This document shows positions 24,701 through 36,400 of a DNA stretch of 64,000 nucleotides, piece after piece (position 1 is the first letter of the stretch; every line of letters begins with the position of its first letter). The DNA comes from Heterostelium album PN500 (taxonomy: Eukaryota > Evosea > Eumycetozoa > Acytosteliales > Acytosteliaceae): NCBI RefSeq assembly GCF_000004825.1, contig NW_008805085.1, positions 1-64,000 of the forward strand, read 5' to 3'. The notes under the pieces were generated by a model. The model ran no database searches, was not told the DNA's origin, and saw only the letters and a program-made list of their open reading frames with translations. The position numbers and the translations under genes are program-made.

Positions 24701-26168
24701 ATGAAATTAGCATTTACTTTATTTTTAGTTGCTTTGAGTTACTCTTTGGTCAGTGCTCAAGATGGTGTTTACAATAACACTCTCGCCATTGGTCCAATCA
24801 CCAAGGGTAAGATTTTGACCAAGACATTCACTTCAATCCCATTGCCAGTTTCATCATTTGCACTTGAAGCCATTCAAGTCGCCATCGTCGATGACACCAC
24901 CAACTCTCGTTTCAACCACGATTTACTCTCAGTCTCTGCTGTCGATATCACTGTCGGTGGAAAGAAAGTAGTTTCATTCACTGCTTCCAACATTCTCAAC
25001 CCATTATATTTCCCATCTCCATATGCTCTCCCAATTTCGTAAGTATCAATAATAATTAAATCAGTTAATTTAAACAAATACACATCTTAAGATTGAGGTC
25101 CATCTCCACATTTTTTTTGCCAATCAAAAACAAAACGAGAAAAAAAAATAATCGTTAATCAAAAAAAATCGTGTGAAAAAAGCAATCAATCATTTCATAT
25201 AAATAATCATATGATTATATTCATTTATTAATCAATTCTTTTAAATTATTAAATAACATTTTATTTTTAGTGGAGCTGTTGATTTAACTGTTTCACTTTT
25301 CACTACTGCTGCTACTACTCATACTTTGTCAGTTCAATACTATCTTAAGTACTCAACATCAGCAAATGTTGTTAGTTTGACTCGTACTGCTACTAGCTGT
25401 GTTGCAAACTACTCGAGTTTCATTGTTCCAGGTACTGGAGGTGTTTACACTGTTCAAAATCCAATTACATGGCAACAAAACATTGATGCTATGGCATTCC
25501 AAGCTGCCGCCTCACAAGGTGTCATCTCCATGCAAATCGCCGACTCTGCAAACAATGTCGTCTGCAAGTCGAACGCTATCTACAGAAACAACATCTTGCA
25601 ATCGATGACTCCATGCACCACTATCATTCCATTGCTTAAGGGTACCACCTATATCACCTCTGCCACCTACAACAACAGCAAGCCAATTAAGGGTGTTTTT
25701 GGAAACTTTGGATTCTACGTTGGATTCCCACGTCCAACCACCACCGGTAGCTCTGCTTCCTCCACTCACACCACCAGCGGTCCAGCCGTAACCAGTTCAC
25801 ATTCATCCACCACCGGTCCAGCTACCTCTGGTCCATCATCATCCGGTCCATCTTCATCGGGTCCATCCACTGGTGGTCACTCTTCATCTTCACACACTGG
25901 TGGTTCTTCTGCCGGTGGATCATCGGCTGGTGGTTCATCTGCCGGTGGTTCATCCTCCGAAGGTTCAACCTCATCAAACCCAACCTCATCCAACCCAACC
26001 TCATCACAATTCACCACCACTGCCGACTCTACTTCATCGAACCCAACAGCAACCTCCTCGAATCCAACCACCGCTTCACCAACAGTCTCACCAACCGGTT
26101 ACACTGTAGGTACCGGTATGGCTTCATTCCCAGGTTGGGAACCAGCTAGAAGAATTCAAATCTATTAA
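24701..26168 (+). CDS. Secreted protein with mucin-like Ser/Thr/Pro/Gly tail
   Basis: Two exons: 24701-25038 and 25271-26168; 411 residues. A signal peptide (MKLAFTLFLVALSY..., cleavage near VSAQ) is followed by a beta-rich domain of about 260 residues with few Cys (TSCVANYSS, VVCKSN, TPCTTI) and several N-x-S/T sites. From about residue 290 the protein is built of GPSSS, GGSSA and SSNPT units, a pattern for dense O-glycosylation or phospho-GlcNAc modification. It ends in a non-hydrophobic peptide (GWEPARRIQIY), so it is not GPI-anchored. The coding sequence has high G+C for the region, as in strongly expressed dictyostelid genes. Probable extracellular matrix, spore coat or slime protein (inference). 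No named family recognised. Confidence 0.78.
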
Positions 26169-26412
26169 ATAATTAAATAATAATAATATATTTGAAATAC
26201 ACAACAAATAATAAATCCTCCAATTAAATAATCGTTTTTTTCTAAAAAAAAAAAAAGTTAATCTTTTTCTTTTGTTGTTGATTTTTTAGTTTGTAGTATT
26301 TTCGATTTATTCCACCTGTACAAAGTGTAAAGTTTGTTTATAACCTAATTATTATATTGTTATAGGTTATTTTTTAAATGAATGAATGTTGATAAATTAT
26401 TAATAATTTGAT

Positions 26413-27461
26413 TTAAAGTTTTTCAACACCTTGTCTTCTCATTGCACTGATCAATGTATTCTTTAAAAGCATAGCGATTGTCATTGGTCCAACACTAAAT
26501 AAGATGTTAATGTTAATATCAGATATCAAAGTCTGTTTTTGTTTTAAAGTAAATAAAACATACCCTCCTGGAACAGGTGTAATTTGACTTGCAACATGTT
26601 TAACTTCATTAAAATCTACATCTCCACAGAGCTTGTTGTTTTCATCGGTGTTCATACCGACATCGATAACGACAGCACCCTTCTTGACCCAATCCTTCTT
26701 TACAAACTTGGCAACACCGATAGCAGCCACCAGAATATCGGCTTGAGCAACAACCTCTTTGAGATTGGCAGTCTTACTGTGACAGATGGTAACGGTGGCA
26801 TTGCGATTCATCAGCAACATGGCTACTGGTAAACCGACAATGTTTGAACGTCCGAGCACAACGGCATTCTTTCCTTCGATGGTGACACCCGATTGCAGTA
26901 GCAACTCAATGCAACCCTTGGGAGTGCATGGCTCAAACAGTGGGACTCTACCACGCATCGCCAGCTTACCGATGTTGATCGGGTGGAATCCATCGACGTC
27001 TTTGGTGATGTCGATCTCATTGAGGACAGTCTCTTCATTGATGTGTGATGGCAGTGGCAATTGCACGAGAATACCGTCGATCTCTGGCATTTGGTTGTAC
27101 TTTCTGACGATTTCGATCACCTCTTCCTGCGATGTATTGCCTGGTAAGATGCAATCGATAGAAACGAATCCCATTTCAGTAGCTGTCTTTTTCTTATTTC
27201 TAACATATGTCTATAGATAAATATATTCCCAAACAAATTAAAAAGTTGATTTACAAAAAGTTTGAATGAACTTCAACATCATTTCATTTCTTCAATACAT
27301 ACATGTGAATCTTGACGATCTCCAACCAAAATAACAACTATTCCTGGAGCTCTCTTTCCAGAGGCAACTAATTTATCGACATCCTCCTTGATTCCAGTAC
27401 GAATATTGGCAGCAATAGTCTTACCATCAATAGTTTTAGCAATATTCTCTTCAGTTGACAT
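26413..27461 (-). CDS. Methylenetetrahydrofolate dehydrogenase/cyclohydrolase (FolD type)
   Basis: Bifunctional one-carbon enzyme interconverting 5,10-methylene-THF, methenyl-THF and 10-formyl-THF using NAD(P). Three exons: 27461-27303, 27210-26564 and 26494-26413; 295 residues, the usual FolD length, so there is no formyl-THF synthetase domain. Diagnostic motifs: [10 protein letters not shown] then TYVRNKKK (catalytic Tyr and Lys), [39 protein letters not shown] (cofactor site), [21 protein letters not shown] and [15 protein letters not shown]. The last motif is split by the second intron and is whole only after splicing. No mitochondrial targeting sequence is evident, so it is likely cytosolic. 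A TATC microsatellite lies just upstream of the start. Confidence 0.93.
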
Positions 27462-28166
27462 CTTTCTATCTATCTATCTATCTATATCTCTATATATTTG
27501 TTTTATCTCTTGATAAATCGTTAAAATTAAAATAGTTGAATAGTAATACAATACTGTTTTATAAATTTAAAATGATTTTAATTTAAAAGGGTTTCCAAAG
27601 AAAAATTAATCAATGTTTTTTGAATCATAAACAACAGAGGTATTAAAGCTTTCTGGGGGTGTTGTTTTTGGTTTGAACCAGTAAAAATTGATGAATCACA
27701 AAAAGTTTTGTTTTTTAATTTGCACTTCTTTAAAAAGTTGTTTTTTTTTTTAAATTTTATTTTCATTGCCATTGCCATTCATTACATATAGATATTAACA
27801 CTTTGAGATATTCAATTATTTCGTTTATCGGTAATATTATTTTTAGTTGTTTTGCAAAAAAAACAAAAAAAGACCGAAAAAATTCAAATTTTTAAATTAA
27901 ATTTGTCAGAGTACAAAAAAAACACTAATTTTGTAGAACCGATTCATTTGCAGATATCAATTATAGATGAATGAATTGTTTCTACCGATGGTTTAAAACA
28001 ACATAATATAACGAATCATTGGATTCAAATTTTAGGCGATTCATTTATAAATAAGATTTAGATTTATTTTAATTATAATAAATTTTAATTTTTTTACTCA
28101 AAAAAAATGAAATAAATAAAAATTTTTGGAAACACCTCAATGAGGTTAAGATACAATTTTTATTCA
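27462..28166. other. Intergenic stretch
   Basis: About 700 bp. A TATC/TCTA repeat at 27462-27490 sits directly before the FolD start. The rest has A and T runs; no gene seen. Confidence 0.5.
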
Positions 28167-28766
28167 TTAATAATTATTTCTAAGCAATCTGTCAATTCCT
28201 ACACCATTGACATTGACATTGTAATCACCTGGAGTTGTAAAAGTCATTTGGATGCTTATAGATATTGGTCTCTGATTATCATTGGCTATAACCTCTTGTC
28301 GAACTGGGATGAAGTGAGGAACAGCTCGAGGGACATGTAATTGTGGAATGGCTCGTATTGGAGCAGTTTGAAATGGAGTGGTTTGAATTGGAGAAGCCAG
28401 CATTGGATCGGTTTGAATTGGAGCAGTTAGAGTAGGAGTAGCTTGTGTTGGAGCGACTTGTATTTGGGTAGCAGAGGCCGGTTGAGGAGTACTTTGAGGG
28501 GCATTTTGGCTTCTAGTATTCTTGGAGGATTTTTTATTATACGGTAGGTCTTCCTTATCTAAGCGATGAGTTGCTTTAAATTTACCATGATAAAACCGTA
28601 AATGATTATACAAAACAATTGTAGTTGCACTAAGATAACAATATTCAGTTGTATATTCACACAATCTACACTTTACTTTGGTAGTAATACCATTTCTATT
28701 TGCAGATTTTATCTTAAAGTGGTCCCAAATATTATCTACATCTGCATTATCTCTTTTCTTCCACAT
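28167..28766 (-). CDS. BED-type zinc finger protein
   Basis: Single exon, 199 residues. Residues ~12-65 form a BED finger: an aromatic start (IWDHFKI), the pair CRLC, and LYNHLRFYH giving the H-x4-H ligand pair. BED fingers bind DNA and are shared by hAT-type transposases and by host proteins derived from them. Residues ~85-150 are repeats of about nine residues of the APIQT-type, rich in Pro, Thr, Gln and Ala. The C-terminal 45 residues have no recognised domain. No transposase catalytic region or terminal repeats are seen around it, so it is more likely a host DNA-binding protein than a live element. Confidence 0.7.
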   Translation of the reverse strand: MWKKRDNADVDNIWDHFKIKSANRNGITTKVKCRLCEYTTEYCYLSATTIVLYNHLRFYHGKFKATHRLDKEDLPYNKKSSKNTRSQNAPQSTPQPASATQIQVAPTQATPTLTAPIQTDPMLASPIQTTPFQTAPIRAIPQLHVPRAVPHFIPVRQEVIANDNQRPISISIQMTFTTPGDYNVNVNGVGIDRLLRNNY

Positions 28767-29517
28767 TATCTATTTAGCCTGGAGAATAAAGTAAAAGTAA
28801 AAGTAAAAGTATACTTACTTTTGATTTTGTTTTTTGTTTTTTTTGTTATATTTACCATTTGTATTAGTTTTTATTATTCATTGGTGTTTTTTTTAACAGT
28901 TACAATTCACTTTAATCTTACTAATAGTTCTCTATAAAAAAATCCTTTTAGAATTTGTGGTTAGGTTTGTTTTGTATCCTCACATTATTTTTCAAAACAA
29001 ACACAAAACTTTGTTTATTATATTCTTTTCTTCTTATTTTTATTTTTATTTCCAATCTCCATATTTAAAAGTAAAAAAACTTTTATTTTATAAATGGATT
29101 ATAGACTATTGAAGATGAATCAATGGACTGGCTTTAATTGAACTAATGGGTAACCTCTATTTTCTGGTAAAATAATTAAGTCATGACTTTGCTATGTAGT
29201 ACCCAAAATATAAAAAATCATTTGATACAATCAATCTATACTAGGAATAACAATAACTTTAAAAGTTTAAATAAAAAATAAAATAGAGTAATCATATTAA
29301 TAAATAAGTATACTAGTTGGCTATAGATTAAGATCACTTACCACGAATTTGTTTACAAAAAACATCTCTCCACACACTTTTTGGTAAAAAAAAACAAAAT
29401 AATATTTTAAAAAATAATATATATTGTAAAAAATATTATTATTTTTAAAAATGAAACACATGAAATATAATTTGTTTTAATATTCATTGCTTCAATAGAT
29501 CATAATAATATTAATAA
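28767..29517. other. Divergent intergenic stretch
   Basis: About 750 bp between the BED-finger start and the first BP74-like gene. AGTAAA repeats lie at 28785-28810. Around 29145-29215 a GGGTA...TACCC pair could form a stem. No gene seen. Confidence 0.5.
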
Positions 29518-29943
29518 ATGAAATCAATTCTTTTTATTTTGGTTTTAATATTAGTAATAGTTACAACTAGTATTGCTAGTACCTCTTACTTTGTTTTCTC
29601 AGATGTTAGTGATGAGTTTATTATCGAACTTTCCAATAATGAAACTATTGCAGAAGCTCGTGATATCATCAAGAATAATATTACTAAAAGTGTAATGGGT
29701 ACCATTGTAAAAGATAAAGCTTGGTATAATCCAAAATGGAGTTTTCATCTAGATCCAAATACTATTTCATTCTTTGAATTTGCAATCGAAGTTTGTGATG
29801 CCAGTATAGTATATGTCGAGGAGCATCTGGCTGAAGCTGGTGGAGCTTTCCTCCCTGGTAACCATTGGTGTCCATGGAGTTCAAAGTTAGTAAGAGAACT
29901 TTCTCAATTTGACTGTCAGAAAATTGGAGATATTGTTATCTGA
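29518..29943 (+). CDS. BP74-like secreted protein, copy 1
   Basis: Single exon, 141 residues. A signal peptide (first ~20 residues, MKSILFILVLILVIV...) precedes one domain that resembles the N-terminal domain of the Dictyostelium calmodulin-binding protein BP74, also present in some actinobacterial proteins. Conserved blocks: [64 protein letters not shown]. The domain pair C...CPW suggests one disulfide. The tail of about 14 residues after VREL is absent in the two sister copies. Biochemical role of the domain is not settled; secretion is inferred. Confidence 0.78.
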   Translation: MKSILFILVLILVIVTTSIASTSYFVFSDVSDEFIIELSNNETIAEARDIIKNNITKSVMGTIVKDKAWYNPKWSFHLDPNTISFFEFAIEVCDASIVYVEEHLAEAGGAFLPGNHWCPWSSKLVRELSQFDCQKIGDIVI

Positions 29944-30123
29944 AGCATATAAGATATACCTCACTACTCTATATAAATCATAAAATAATTATAATTTTTG
30001 TAAATCCTTTTTAAAACTCTTTAAAAATAAAATAATGATTGTTTCTTTCCTACACCAAAAGATAATTATCTATTTATTTTAAAAATCTGAATTGATTCTT
30101 TCAAGATAGTTTTGTTTCCAGAT

Positions 30124-30397
30124 TTAGAATCCAAAACCACCACAACCACAACCACCATTAAATATATTGACATCTCCAAAGATGATAGCGTTAGTTCTTC
30201 TTCTTCCTCCTCTACATTGTTCTTGGTTAAAAGAATCTCCAATAATCGAACCATCAGAGATATTGATATCCTTGTTTGAAATGTTATTCTTTAAACAGGA
30301 AACATTGCCATGGGAAGAAATAGTTTCTATTTATAAAGTTAAAAAGATGTAGAATTTAGAATAAATAAATATTTTTTTACATACTGATAATAGTCAT
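30124..30397 (-). CDS. Small Gly/Cys-tailed protein with tiny first exon
   Basis: Exon 1 (30397-30385) is ATG ACT ATT ATC plus one base, donor GTATGT; exon 2 (30326-30124) follows an AAATAG acceptor. The 71-residue product starts MTIIKTISSHGNVSC and ends FNGGCGCGGFGF. The start and the Gly/Cys-rich end recall the very large dictyostelid families of small hssA/2C-like proteins, which are often prestalk- or development-specific. The exon design (short first exon, phase 1) is also the same as in the F-W-x-x-W genes at 15-19 kb, although the sequences differ. A longer shadow frame on the same strand in another phase is not supported. Confidence 0.65.
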
Positions 30398-30699
30398 TTC
30401 TGGAAATTAAATAATAATGGTTTTTTTATATTTAATGTATATTATTTGTAATATTTATAATGATTTAAATCAATAGGATTCAAGAGTATTTATTATAAAA
30501 TTTTTGTCTAAAATTTAAATTATAATAAAATTTTTATAGACTTTTGACATAACACAAACATGAAATCTATTCTTTTTTTAAAAAATGATAATTTAAGAAT
30601 TCTATTCCCTTTAAAGTAAAATATGATAAAAATGATTACATATTGTTTTTTATTTATTTCTGGTAAAGATTTTTAAAAAATTAAGTAGTATTAAATAAT
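30398..30699. other. Short intergenic stretch
   Basis: About 300 bp of AT-rich DNA, including the promoter of the Gly/Cys-tailed protein and the 3' flank of BP74-like copy 2. Nothing else seen. Confidence 0.5.
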
Positions 30700-31089
30700 T
30701 TAGATTTCTCTGACCAACTTTGAGCTCCATGGACACCAACGGTTACCAGGAAGGAAATCAGTACCGACTTCAGAGAGGTGCTCTTCAGTGTATGATACAG
30801 AGGCATCGCAAACTTCCATAGCCATCTCGAAGAAGGTGATTGAAGCTGGATCGAGGTAATAGTTCCATTGGAAGTTGTACCATACTGGTTGTTTGACAAT
30901 AATACCCATGACACCTTTGGTTGCGTTGGTTCTGATGATTTCGCGAGCTTCAGCAATTCTTGATGGATCGGTGAGTTTAATAACGAATTCATCATGTCCA
31001 TCGGAGAACACAAAATATGCATTACGGTGTGCAGTGCTGACTGCAATCATGGCCAAGAGCATAACGGCAACGAATTGAATAGATCTCAT
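30700..31089 (-). CDS. BP74-like secreted protein, copy 2
   Basis: Single exon, 129 residues, with signal peptide ([20 protein letters not shown]) and the same domain as copy 1: [59 protein letters not shown]. The protein is identical to that of copy 3 on the opposite strand. At DNA level the first ~340 bases are the same, and six synonymous differences are packed into the last ~50 bases. The upstream flanks are not alike. High G+C and such codon choice suggest strong expression. Role unknown; secretion inferred. Confidence 0.82.
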   Translation of the reverse strand: MRSIQFVAVMLLAMIAVSTAHRNAYFVFSDGHDEFVIKLTDPSRIAEAREIIRTNATKGVMGIIVKQPVWYNFQWNYYLDPASITFFEMAMEVCDASVSYTEEHLSEVGTDFLPGNRWCPWSSKLVREI

Positions 31090-32173
31090 TGTTTTAATTG
31101 TTGAATAAAGATTTAAGATTTTAAATATTTATTGTATTTGTAGTTGATTTAAATATTTAGTTGATTTGATAAAAAAACTCTGAAATATTGTCTATTTATA
31201 CTTTTAAAGAATACATTTATTCTTTTAAAAATATTTTTAAAATGAAATAATTATTTTATTCAAACAGGAAATGATTGGATAGAACCTAGTTGATAAAATA
31301 TTGGGTTACAAAATAGTTTAGTTTAAGAGTTTAAGTGTTTGTTCTAGACTTATGAAAAATATTTTAATATTTTCCTTTCTGTTCTATACAGAATTTACAA
31401 AGTATATTTATAAACTAAACATTTCTATTAAAGTCCTCCTTTTGAAAATGTCAAAAGTGTGGTTGATTTAAAGGTTACAAAACTTCAAAAAAAGAAATTA
31501 TCTTTGCATCTTCGTTTTGAACTTTAGTTGATTGGTTTTACAAAAAATAATGTAAATAATGTTTTTAGTTGATTTTTTTCAAATTTGCATTTGTTACTTT
31601 CGGGGAGATTGCGAATTTTTTTGAACTTGATTTACATTGATTCTGACACTTTTAATTGACATTGATAAAATAATGTGGGGTTGTTTTTTGTTAATTGGTT
31701 TTTTCCTAATCCCTCGTTGGTACAATCAATTTGATTACTTTCTTTACCACAAAATGAACTGTTTATTTTGATCAAAATATCTAATGAAATTTCAAACAGA
31801 CAAGAGTAAACATTAAGTTGTAACCCACAACTTCTTTACACTGTTTAGTGTTTAAGTGTTTGGATGAAAAAAGTTATTTAAAAGTTTCTAGTCTAAAATC
31901 TATAAACATAGGTATTTTTTTTAGAAACCACAAATTTTCTTAAATTATTTGTTGTAAGGTTTGGGATACATGTAGGGTTATATCCAATCATTTCTTTAAT
32001 ATGAATCAACTCTTTTCAAAAATTAAAAAAAAATCGAAATATGGATTCAAGAAAGTATAAATAGATAATTTCTTAGTTTTTGAATCATCAAATCAAAAAC
32101 AATAAAATAACAAAATTACAAAATAAAGATTAATATTATCTGCATTTATTACAAATTTCAACAAATTTAAACT
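31090..32173. other. Spacer between inverted BP74-like genes
   Basis: 1,084 bp containing both promoters of the divergent pair. TATA-like elements occur on each side (TATAAATAG before copy 3, TATAAATAG on the minus strand before copy 2), and the centre is a unique AT-rich sequence. The two halves are not mirror copies, so the duplication does not extend into the spacer. Confidence 0.6.
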
Positions 32174-32563
32174 ATGAGATCTATTCAATTCGTTGCCGTT
32201 ATGCTCTTGGCCATGATTGCAGTCAGCACTGCACACCGTAATGCATATTTTGTGTTCTCCGATGGACATGATGAATTCGTTATTAAACTCACCGATCCAT
32301 CAAGAATTGCTGAAGCTCGCGAAATCATCAGAACCAACGCAACCAAAGGTGTCATGGGTATTATTGTCAAACAACCAGTATGGTACAACTTCCAATGGAA
32401 CTATTACCTCGATCCAGCTTCAATCACCTTCTTCGAGATGGCTATGGAAGTTTGCGATGCCTCTGTATCATACACTGAAGAGCACCTCTCTGAAGTCGGT
32501 ACTGATTTCTTGCCAGGTAACCGTTGGTGTCCATGGAGTTCAAAGTTAGTCAGAGAGATCTAA
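32174..32563 (+). CDS. BP74-like secreted protein, copy 3
   Basis: Single exon, 129 residues, identical in protein to copy 2 and inverted relative to it. The six base differences from copy 2 are silent and lie in the codons for Leu-Pro, Ser, Leu and Glu near the end. Signal peptide and domain as in copy 2. The pattern of perfect identity over most of the gene with a cluster of silent differences at one end is what gene conversion leaves behind. Function unknown. Confidence 0.82.
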   Translation: MRSIQFVAVMLLAMIAVSTAHRNAYFVFSDGHDEFVIKLTDPSRIAEAREIIRTNATKGVMGIIVKQPVWYNFQWNYYLDPASITFFEMAMEVCDASVSYTEEHLSEVGTDFLPGNRWCPWSSKLVREI

Positions 32564-33430
32564 ATCATCAACCAACCTTCATTCTTGGCAGTTTTTCAAA
32601 ACTAATTCACCAACTATTAAATAAATAAATCTTTTTTTTTTTATCAAAATTATATTTCTTAGATCAACAAATTCCGATTTTACAAAAAAAAAATAAAAAA
32701 TAGAAAAAAAAAAGTTTGGTCAAAATCAAAAAGATATTATACTTTTCAAGGACATTCAATTGTTGAAAAAAAATGATCATTTTTAATTAAAAATTTTTTT
32801 AGGTGTCTTTTCAAAAAAAAAACATGAAGTTTCAAAAAAAAAAAAAAATTGCTGTGTTCTTTTTTTTTTCATAAAAACGTTGTATCGACGAGTGCTAACA
32901 GACCAACTAAATAATTGAGGACTGTCAACATCAAAGAAAACTTCACGAATCATTATATAACCAGCAACAAACTAATCTACTTTAATTCAAAATTAATATA
33001 TATCTTTTATTAATCTAACAACCAACACGTCCTTTTTTTTTTGTTTTTTTTTTATTTTATTCAATACCATTATTATTTTAAATTCAGACTTTATAAATAA
33101 TAAGATTGATTTTAAAATTGGTGTTTTGTTCGATTATAAATAATAAAAGTAATTAGTTGAATCAAGTTAGTTATATAGTTAAAGTTTATTTATATATAAT
33201 ATATATAGGATGTTTTAGATAGACTTTAAAAAGTTAGTTTAGTTTAGTTTAGTTTTAGAATAATAATAATATAGTTAGTCATCAGTTATAGTTTGTTTAA
33301 TATACATATATATAGTTAGTTTAGTTTAGTTTAGTTTAATTCAGTTAGTTAGTTAAGTTTATTTAATTTTGTTTGTTCTGTTACGGTAGGGTAGCAGAGA
33401 TACAGAAGTAGAAAGTAAAAAATAGTGGGA
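32564..33430. other. Intergenic stretch with AGTTT repeats
   Basis: Long A and T runs at 32630-32870, then the 5' flank of exportin-T with TATA runs and AGTTT/TTAGT repeats at 33235-33256 and 33317-33340. No gene seen. Confidence 0.55.
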
Positions 33431-36400
33431 ATGGATGACTTTGAAACAGCGGTCATCTACAGTTTTGATCCGCTAATTGGAGATGATCTCAAGCAAAAGG
33501 CATTGGCACTGACCAACAGCGTCAAAGAGTCACCCGACGGCTGGAAGTATTGCACCGAGAAACTGTTTCAAACTAAATCAATACATGTCAAGTTCTTTTG
33601 CTTTCACGTCTTCCAAGATCTTCTCTTACACAAATACGCACAGCTCAACGATGATGACAAATTCAAATTAAAATCGACTCTGATCAACTATTTGAAAATG
33701 GTACTCGCAGTTCAAAATGAAGAAGCAGGTATGTCTCAAGCAATAAGTTGATAATCGTTATACTCTTTTTTTTTTTTTTTTAATATATTTCTTAATATAT
33801 TTATCAAAACGCTCATTTATTTACTAATTAAAATCATTATAATACATATATAACTATCTATCTATAGCTGTTAAGAATAAATATGCACAGATTGTAGTAT
33901 TGCTGTTTAAACAAGAATATCCAGAGAACTGGTCATCGTTTTTCCAAGAGTTCTTATCGTTGCTATCGAACGGTCCCAATCTTATCGATATATTCTTAAG
34001 AGTATTGAAAGCGATCGATGAAGAAGTAGTTTCGTATGACGTACATAGATCAACTGCCGAGTTGGCACATAACACATTTATCGTAAGTAATCGTTAACTA
34101 TTCAATCATACCTTTGAATACTAACAATGTTATTATAATATTTATAGAAAGATACAATGAGAGATAGTGCAATCAAAGATATCGTTTTATCGTGGTACGA
34201 GATATTAGTACATTATCATCAATCTAATCCACAATTAGCCAATATGACACTTCAGAATATTAAATATTATGTTGGTAAGTATATCGATACATTTATATAT
34301 ATATATATATATATTTATTTTGAATTTGATTATTAATATTTGTTATTGCTGTTGTTTTTGATTCTATTGATGATATTAGGTTGGATCGATATCAATTTGA
34401 TTGTTAATGATAAGTTTATACCATTGTTTTTCAAGTTGTTGAATAACAAGGCATTACGCGAAGAGGCATGCGATTGTTTCAAAGAGATTGTCAATAAAGG
34501 AATGGATTCTAGTGCAAAACTATCATTGATTAAACAACTTCAGATTACAGAGATTGTCAATGTCGTTGCACTCGATGACTTGGACTTTATTATCAGAGTC
34601 GGTAGTTTAGTGAATCTAACCGGTATGGAAGTTTTAAGAGGTTTAGAATCTGTTGTAAGTACTATTTCAATACAAACAATGTGTATTATCAACCTATAAT
34701 TAGTTATAACCAACTAACATTCTACATAATTCATAAACACTTACAGTCACAATCACAAGATAAGAAATTTGAAGGTGGAGATCAACTTTTAGAGCAGATG
34801 CTGGCATTGTTATTAAAGTTTATGAATAACGAGCATAATGATGTTTCCGTTTCTGTTATGAATTTCTCTGCATTATATATTACAAAAGTAAGTAAAGTTT
34901 GATGTTGTTAACAGATTGGTTGGTTGGTTGGTAGGTTTTTATTAACAAAATAATATTGTTTTGTTATCATGTTTAGTTAAAGAATACGAAACCGTTAAAC
35001 GAAAAACAAATGCAACATATAACATTTTTGGTACAGATCATACGTAATAAGATGAAATACAGTGCGGATTTCGACTTTAAGAATATCGATGGCGAAGAGG
35101 AACAACAGTTTACAGAGTTTAGAAAGGATCTATCGACACAGTTCAGAAATATCTTTCGTATCTGTCCAGAGATGGTCGGTTCGTTCGTGCACAACATCCT
35201 CACCAACATTGTGCAAGATCCTTCAAAGTACTTTTTCACCGACATTGAAGTTGCCATCTATCTCCTCTTCCAAATGGGTGAAGGAATCTCTGCCACCCCC
35301 GAAGACACTATGAAATCATTTGAACGTTTCTTTGGTGCAATGGTTGTACTATTGTCATCTAGCAGTATGTATCCTTATCAATCAGAATCAATCCGTTACT
35401 TACTTACTTACTCTTTTTTTTAATTAAACTATCTTATAGAAATCGTAGAGAATGAATTACATCAGATTGTAGCATTGATTTACTTTGAGACGGTGGTACG
35501 TTATGCAAAGTATATTCCTGCAGATGCACAACAGTTGAATTCAATCTTGATGACATTCTTGGATATACGTGGTGTTCATAACCGTAATCCAGTGGTTCGC
35601 AGCCGTGCCGGATATTTATTAAATAAATTGGTTAAACAATTAAAGGTTCAACTCTTTCCATTTATTAATAAGATAATTGAATCTCTAAAGGTAAGATAAT
35701 AACAGAACTAATCTATCTCAAATTTTAACAAACCCTATTGACTAATCAATCAATCAATCAACAATCAATCTATTTAGAATCACCTCATTATATCATATGA
35801 AATTCAAAAGGAAGTACCATTCGATGAACAACTAAACTTTTACGAATCACTTGGTGTTTTGATTGGTGGTGCATCTTTATCACCACAAGAAGAACAAAAC
35901 TATGTAGAAGTATGTATTATTAAAACAAACCAATCCATTTCTAATTGTGTATATATTAATATTGTATCATGTTTAAACAACTTGCAGAAAATACTTACAA
36001 GTCCATATCAAAAGATGGAGGAAATCATCACCAAAGCACTCTACAAAAGCGATACTAAAGAGAATCCTTTCTATACAACTCAATTAGTTCAATTGATTAG
36101 TGTAATAGGTACCTTTAGTAAAGGTTTCACACCTGTCAATAACTCGACAGGAACTCTTAAACCTGAACCACACTCCTATAAAATCTACTTTACAAAATCA
36201 CTTTTACTTATCATACAATTACCGAATCTTATTCAACAAAACGAAGAAATTAAATCAAGAGTATGTGTTATTATTATTACTACAATCTATTTTTGTTTGT
36301 TAAACAAACTTAAAACTAACAAACAAACAAACAAATAATATTATTTTTTATTAGACATTTTTTTATATGCATAGAATGGTCGATTGTTTGGGCGTTGACT

